Shown: positions 58,874 through 64,000 of the stretch, piece after piece
Position numbering within the stretch: the stretch's first letter is position 1
Layout: every line of letters begins with the position of its first letter
Assembly: GCA_028023455.1 (NCBI GenBank)
Contig: JAQFVV010012416.1
Coordinates: 1,419,767 to 1,483,766 of the forward strand
Length of the DNA: 64,000 bases
Direction: 5' to 3'
From: Epiperipatus broadwayi
Taxonomy: Eukaryota > Onychophora > Udeonychophora > Euonychophora > Peripatidae
Position numbers and translations under genes: made by a program
Notes under the pieces: generated by a model
The model's input: the letters and a program-made list of their open reading frames with translations, nothing else
Database searches by the model: none
Told to the model about the DNA's origin: nothing

Positions 58874-59675
58874 CTGAAAGCACTGCATCTAGATCTTAGG
58901 ATCTAACGCAACCCTCTAGCAACCACCTTTTATCTCTACTTAACTACAAAACTATGAGAATGAAATTGAAAACACAAAATATTTTCAATCTAAGCTCAAT
59001 AGCTTATATAGTCATATGAGTCTGAACTCAGTTCAGCATCCATACATTTTGGTGTCTTTGGCTCTTTTATAACCATAGCCACCAAATACACCAAAATGTA
59101 TGGGTGCTGAAGTGAGTTCAGACCCATATGACTATATAAGCTATTGAGCTTAAATTGAAAATATTTTTTGTGTTTTCAATTTCATTCTCATAGTTTTGTA
59201 GTTAAGTAGAGATAAAAGATGTTTGCTAGAGGTTTGCATTAGATCCTAAGATCTAGATGCAGTGCTCTCAGATCCAGATGAGTAGACATTAGATAGGGAT
59301 TTTATGCACAAGCCTTCTGGCATCCATTGATTACTCTGTTTAGCACAGGTGGCAATACTGTATGGAGAGTTTTGCTTTGTTTATCAACAATTAATGTGCT
59401 AGTATAGGAAATGTGATCATGTGATGCTTAATTGTTTAACACCAATCCTGCCTAATAGGATAGTGGTGGCTATGGTTGTAAAAGAGCCAAAGACACCAAA
59501 ATGTATGGGTTCTGAACTGAGTTCAGACCCATATGACTATATAAGCTATTGAGCTTAGATTGAAAATATTTTTTGTGTTTTCAATTTCATTCTCATAGTT
59601 TTGTAGTTAAGCAGAGATAAAAGGTGGTTGCTAGAGGGTTGCATTAGATCCTAAGATCTAGATGCAGTGCTCTCA

Positions 59676-59735
59676 GATCCAAAGCTCCTCACTGACGAAG
59701 GCCACAAGCCAGAAACTAGTCTGGGGATATTGGAT
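59676..59735 (+). ncRNA. hammerhead ribozyme, family B unit 5
   Basis: Plus strand CTGACGA (59692-59698), stem II GGC/GCC with loop CACAA, GAAA (59712-59715), GTC ending at 59721. Stem I inner TCCTCA/TGGGGA and outer ATCCAA/TTGGAT. Confidence 0.87.
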
Positions 59736-60131
59736 GAGTAGGCATTAGATAGGGATTTTATGCACAAGCCTTCTGGCATCCATTGATTACTCTGTTTAGC
59801 ACAGATGGCAATACTGTATGGAGAGTTTTGCTCTGTTTATCAACAATTAATGTTCTAGTATAGGAAATGTGAACAAGTGATGCTTAATGGTTTAACACCA
59901 ATCCTGCCTAATAGGATAGTGGTGGCTATGGTTGTAAAATAGCCAAAGACACCAAAAAGTGTGGGTGCTGAACTGAGTTCAGACCCATATGACTATATAA
60001 GCTATTGAGCTTAGATTGAAAATATTTTTTGTGTTTTCAATTTCATTCTCATAATTTTGTACTTAAGTAGAGATAAAAGGTGGTTTCTAGAGGATTGCAT
60101 TAGATCCTAAGATCTAGATGCAGTGCTCTCA

Positions 60132-60191
60132 GATCCAAAGCTCCTCACTGATGAAGGCCACAAGCCAGAAACTAGTCTGGGGATATTGGAT
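60132..60191 (+). ncRNA. hammerhead ribozyme, family B unit 6, canonical core
   Basis: Plus strand CTGATGA (60148-60154), stem II GGC/GCC, GAAA (60168-60171), GTC with cut 60177/60178. The distance to the unit 5 cut site is 456 bases, which would be the length of the RNA monomer released from a tandem transcript. Confidence 0.88.
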
Positions 60192-60307
60192 GAGTAGGCA
60201 TTAGATAGGGATTTTATGCACAAGCCTTCTGGCATCCATTGATTACTCTGTTTAGCACAGGTGGCAATACTGTATGGAGAGTTTTGCTCTGTTTATATTA
60301 GATAAAC

Positions 60308-60560
60308 TTGTGCATGAGTAGAAAATATGCTGCTGTGTTTCTTCTGCTGTGTAGCTTAGATTGCAAAAAGGATCAATGTTTTAATATAGGCTTTGTATCG
60401 AAGGAAATAAGATGCTGGTAATGCCTAAAGGTTTATTTTTGATATAAAATCAAAATATTTTGGTTCTAATGACCATTTTTTGAATATTTTTAGTAATTGA
60501 TAATTGCTAATTCCAAGGATTGTTGTTTGTGTGTTTTAATCAAAACATGAGGATTAATCT
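60308..60560 (-). pseudogene. LINE copy 3, right half
   Basis: Continues the alignment to the first LINE (2345-2550): GTGTTTCTTCTxCxxTGT, TTAAAGG..TTTTGAxATA and GACCATTTTTTGAATA-like blocks. Encodes the region around the C-terminal Cys/His cluster, now broken. Confidence 0.75.
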
Positions 60561-62001
60561 AATATCATTCTTCAAAATGATCGATTTGAAAAAAAAAAAA
60601 GGAAGCCAAGAAATGCATCAACACTTTGTTTTAGAATTACAAAATAGATGTATATTGAATTATACCCATATATATATATGGACAGTTAAATAGAACAATC
60701 GTTCTAAATACAACAATGAAGGGTTTGAAGGTGGTACTTTCAAGCATTAGATGCAATAATCCAGGAATCTTTACTTCTCGAGTACCCCATTCTACCAGTG
60801 CATTACCATAAACACCTAAATAAGTGTGAACATCCTAGCTAGAAAGAAAAAAGAAGTGAATTTTATAATGACTCTACAAATAAGTCTGCAAAACACAATG
60901 TCCGCATATAAATTTGATAATTTATTCACATGACATCTTGCAACAGTTGTCTTAATTTATTTTGCTGGTTGGTGACTTCTACTACTAAAAAAATTCACTA
61001 TTACCTAATTGTGGCTTTTCATTCATTTTTTTTTCTCAATGATATCACTTTAATGAAAAAGGACAACATAAGAATATCTTTGGGAAAAAAAATGTCAAAA
61101 AGTAAATTACTTCAATAATGTAATCATATATATAAATTATTATAAAATAGAAATTCATATAACCCTACAACACTAGCCAAAACAACAAAATTTTACTAAA
61201 ATTCTTACAAAACTGTGATTTCATCCATTAATGAATAGATCTTCTCAAGTCTTTGTATCATTCACTTCAACAACCAGTTTTCTTTAATGTCAAAGGATGT
61301 CTTCATGAGATTTATGGCCTCAAATTCAGAAAATTTTATCATCAGTTTCTTTTACTCTTTCTTTCAATCCATTTTTTTTCTCATAAAAGATAACCTTTGC
61401 ATTGTCAAATAGTATTTTATGACCCTATTCAGTTTGTGAATATACAAAGCTGAGTTTTAATATCTATTTTGAAGTATAACTTTTTCATTAAGACTAGATT
61501 TTCTTTGATCTATATAAATTTTATTACAACTACAAAGTATCTTATAAACTACTCCTGAAATAGATTTGCAATCAGTTGATTGTTATGAACTATTTAGTAA
61601 TGTATTTAAATTCATGCCTTTATTCCAGACCACTTTTATACCACCTAATTAAAAAACTATTCTTATAAATCAATTTACTAATAATGATACCAATCTTAAA
61701 ACTTCAATTTATTTGTTGATAATTCTTACTCAACATACATTTCAAAATAAAGTACTAGTCTATAAATATACACTCAAGCATTAGTATCCTGGTGAGTTTA
61801 AATTATTGACTAATAATTGCTCTAATATAGTAATTGATTTTAACTATTTTTGTCAGCTGCAGAATCTGTTCTCATAGACAATATGGATACCATTAAAGAT
61901 TCTAACCAATTGTTCTTCTACTCAATTAATAGACTATAGATCAAATAACATTATAAACAATGAATTGATACTAATTCAACTCTTCAACCTATAACACAAT
62001 T
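60561..62001. other. AT-rich stretch, nothing recognised
   Basis: No supported feature; short plus-strand frames such as 60930-61118 are low complexity. Confidence 0.3.
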
Positions 62002-62125
62002 TAATGCAATATCTTTTTTTTAATGTGTTAAAGCATTGGCCAGGAAGTGAACCCTAAGACAACTGCTTGTAAGGCGCTGTGCCAACCATTTGGACAACAA
62101 TCCTTGACTAATGCAATATCTTTTT
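62002..62125 (-). repeat. mini-SINE, second copy, 17 bp TSD
   Basis: TAATGCAATATCTTTTT at 62002-62018 and 62109-62125 is a perfect duplication around about 90 bases. On the minus strand the insert reads GTCAAGGATTGTTGTCCAAA, an A box with TGGTTGGCAC, CAAGCAGTTG and a B box GGGTTCACTTCC, then a short tail ending in A residues. It aligns over the tRNA-like part with the 22.6 kb copy, including GTCAAG before the tRNA head and CAAGCAGTT in the anticodon arm. Confidence 0.85.
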
Positions 62126-63105
62126 ATTTATAAAACTGCAAAATGAAGCAAATTAGCTAACTGCTCTTTATAATCAAATGCTGTGACATTAAGGCTGAGA
62201 AAAATAATTCCAAATCTTTAAAAATTTAATAAGATCAACTGTAAATTGTGCAAAATCAATTCCTCGTTCTAATTTGATAATCTAATATTGTTGCACAATA
62301 ATACACACATGTCAGGCCAATGTGGATATTGGACTTCTTAATTATTTAAAATCTACTCTAAAAATAATCAATCATTGTCAGTCCTCAACCATGATACCCA
62401 ACTTCCTCAAAAAACAATTATATTTCAAATCAACAAATTTATTGAAGTAATCATACATTAAAATTCACCTACCTCATTAATGGTTGATCTTACGCTAGCC
62501 AATATTTTCAAGCATTTAAATTATATCATTACTCCCCATCCTAGTTAAGTGCCTCTGTTTACATCAGTATTACATATCTAACCTTTCCACCAATGTACTA
62601 TTTTGTCTTTAAAAAATACGATGTTCCATATCCTTCAGTAACTTGCATCTTAACACACTTGAGGACATGGATCAAAAATGTTTGCAAGAATTATTCAGAA
62701 AAAACAGCAGCAACAAAAAAAAACCTAAATGATATTATCCTTCTGATACTTTCCTCTTCACATTATGCAATTAAAACTCTTTGCACATCTCAAGCTATCC
62801 TTTTAGTAAAAGAGCTAATTTTGTAAAAGAAAAGCAAATTAACACATTATGTCACATGCCAAGTTGACTTTCAATCTGGTAGCCTGGAAATACTTGTTCA
62901 GTATATTAAGACATCTTCTGCCTAAGCATACAACTCTAATTACTGCCAAAAAAATTATCTTACCAACAGATTCAGCTAAAAAATTTACATGCATCTTTTC
63001 TTTACCTTTTAAACCTAGCCATAGTATTACATAGGGCTCACTGCTTGCATAACTATTATTTGCAATATATATATATATATATAGAACACATATAACAAAG
63101 AAATT
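62126..63105. other. AT-rich stretch, nothing recognised
   Basis: A 77-codon plus frame (62593-62826) and a 98-codon minus frame (63135-62839) have no recognisable domains. A (TA)n run is at 63068-63082. Confidence 0.3.
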
Positions 63106-63114
63106 GAGCAATGC

Positions 63115-63402
63115 AGAGATATCTTCCTTCTTCATATAGAAACAATTGTTAAAAGTGATATCCTTTATTGATGATATCCTGATAACATCCAGATGTCCTC
63201 AGAACATTCTTCTTGTCCTTCATATTCTGAGTTATTTCTATACACTGCCACACGATCAAAGAAACTGAACAATGCAAATATTTCTTCCTTCCTCATATAG
63301 AAACAACTGTTAAAGTGATATCCTTTATTGATGACATCCTGATAATCTTCAGAACATTTTTCTTGTCCTTCATATTCTGAGTTACTTCCAAACACTAACA
63401 AG
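63115..63402. repeat. diverged tandem duplication, about 155 bp period
   Basis: The block with CATATAGAAACAAYTGTTAAA, GTGATATCCTTTATTGATGA, CATCCTGATAA and TCTTGTCCTTCATATTCTGA occurs at about 63118-63237 and 63277-63385. The open frames seen on the minus strand (SEYEGQEKCSED repeated) are a by-product. Confidence 0.8.
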
Positions 63403-64000
63403 ATCTACAGTATAGTTTTGTAAGTCATTCCATATGGCAATTATCTATGGAATGTAAATTATTGTCATTCTTCGCACATCTAAGATGTAATTAAGTCTTC
63501 TTTTGGATTATCTCACTGTAACCAAATTCAATACAAAAAATTTGTTCAAAAATGCTTTATTTGCAGTAAAAATTTGTATAATCAATGCTATTCTTGAAAA
63601 TTGAAAACATTAGAATTCTCATCTCTATAACAAATTCATACATTTGGGGATCATCTTCACATCTTCTATTAGTTACAACTACTTATTTTCATTTTAATCT
63701 AACATGTTTCATTTATCTGTCTCCTATATTAGAGCTAAAATATAAACTGAAACCTTAGTTAGTCCAATCCTAAAAGTCACTCCACCTATATCACTGCTTC
63801 TTTCATTTTCAAAAGCAGATTATTCCTTTTCATTGATTATACTACAGAGCATGCAGATATGTTGAACCAATACAATATCAAAATTTTAGTTGGTGTTTCA
63901 TTTAAAGATTGAAAAAAGTATTCTAATAGACATCTATGGTCAGTCGACTTTACCAATTGCCAAAACTTAAACCAGATTATTAATTGTGCATATTCCTTAA
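63403..64000. other. AT-rich stretch, nothing recognised
   Basis: No supported feature to the end of the window. Confidence 0.3.

Larger units (their letters stand above)
57738..60307. mobile_element. family B retrozyme array: three inverted plus three direct units
   Basis: About 2.54 kb made of six units of about 455 bp. The first three read on the minus strand (unit starts near 57790, 58260 and 58720), the last three on the plus strand. The turn is at 59041-59102, where CATACATTTTGGTGT meets its inverse across a 32-base loop. The shared 14-base run TATATTAGATAAAC at 57738-57751 and 60294-60307 marks the target-site duplication. The host site is LINE copy 3. Units are about 95% alike, so the array is young. 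Five units keep a hammerhead core with CTGAYGA and GAAA; the fourth has lost its ribozyme. Confidence 0.92.

Noticed and set aside
57738-60307. CRISPR array or satellite, because of regular repeats of about 455 bp
   Set aside because: Only six long units, half of them inverted, no spacers, a single TSD and hammerhead motifs: this is one retroelement insertion.

Overview
The window looks like non-coding, transposon-filled DNA from an animal, probably an invertebrate. It is very AT-rich. Reading frames are short and broken, there are non-LTR (LINE) reverse transcriptases, short tRNA-derived SINEs, and no operons or bacterial signals. No complete host gene is visible. One possible host exon (about 23.5 kb, minus strand, weak resemblance to a Cys-loop receptor TM3 region) is the best candidate. 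I cannot name the species.

The main discovery is a dense set of hammerhead-ribozyme repeats that resemble animal retrozymes, the non-autonomous repeats that yield small circular RNAs and are thought to be mobilised by Penelope-like elements. I can draw four sequence-unrelated families by hand. Each has CUGANGA, a short stem II, GAAA, a very short helix III, a UH cleavage triplet and a long two-part stem I (type I layout). Family A has a unit of about 477 bp and copies at 7.3-8.0, 10.3-10.7, 17.1-18.1, 22.9-23.0, 25.0-25.3, 31.0-31.4 and 51.6-52.1 kb. Family B has a unit of about 455 bp, with a six-unit palindromic array at 57.75-60.29 kb and about ten smaller copies. Family C is a perfect hairpin at 9.9 kb with a relic at 16.0 kb. 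Family D is at 19.0-19.55 kb. Most copies are foldbacks: inverted units followed by direct units. Five family B insertions have 13-14 bp target-site duplications, four of them exact.

Layout. 0-2 kb: dispersed repeat and AT-rich filler. 2.0-7.05 kb: nearly intact LINE on the minus strand (ORF1 with CCHC knuckles; ORF2 with APE endonuclease and RT, one stop and one frameshift). 7.3-19.6 kb: retrozymes of all four families nested in decayed LINEs. 20-21.4 kb: LINE tail and a family B copy. 22.6 kb: mini-SINE with a 13 bp TSD. 23.4-24.3 kb: possible exon and LINE tail. 27.8-31 kb: two copies of a 1.05-1.2 kb DNA transposon with TIRs. 34-36.6 kb: tandem duplications. 39.5-44.5 kb: decayed relative of the first LINE. 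44.5-47.2 kb: broken coding-like sequence split by a palindrome of two inverted tRNA-SINEs. 48-56 kb: hairpins, retrozyme and LINE fragments. 57.4-60.5 kb: third LINE copy split by the family B array. 60.6-64 kb: mostly featureless apart from a second mini-SINE and a tandem duplication.

The plausible link is that autonomous elements supply the enzymes (the LINEs for SINEs; a Penelope-like element not present here for the retrozymes), while the ribozyme units cut their own multimeric transcripts. Cleavage, circularisation and pol III transcription are inferred from sequence only.
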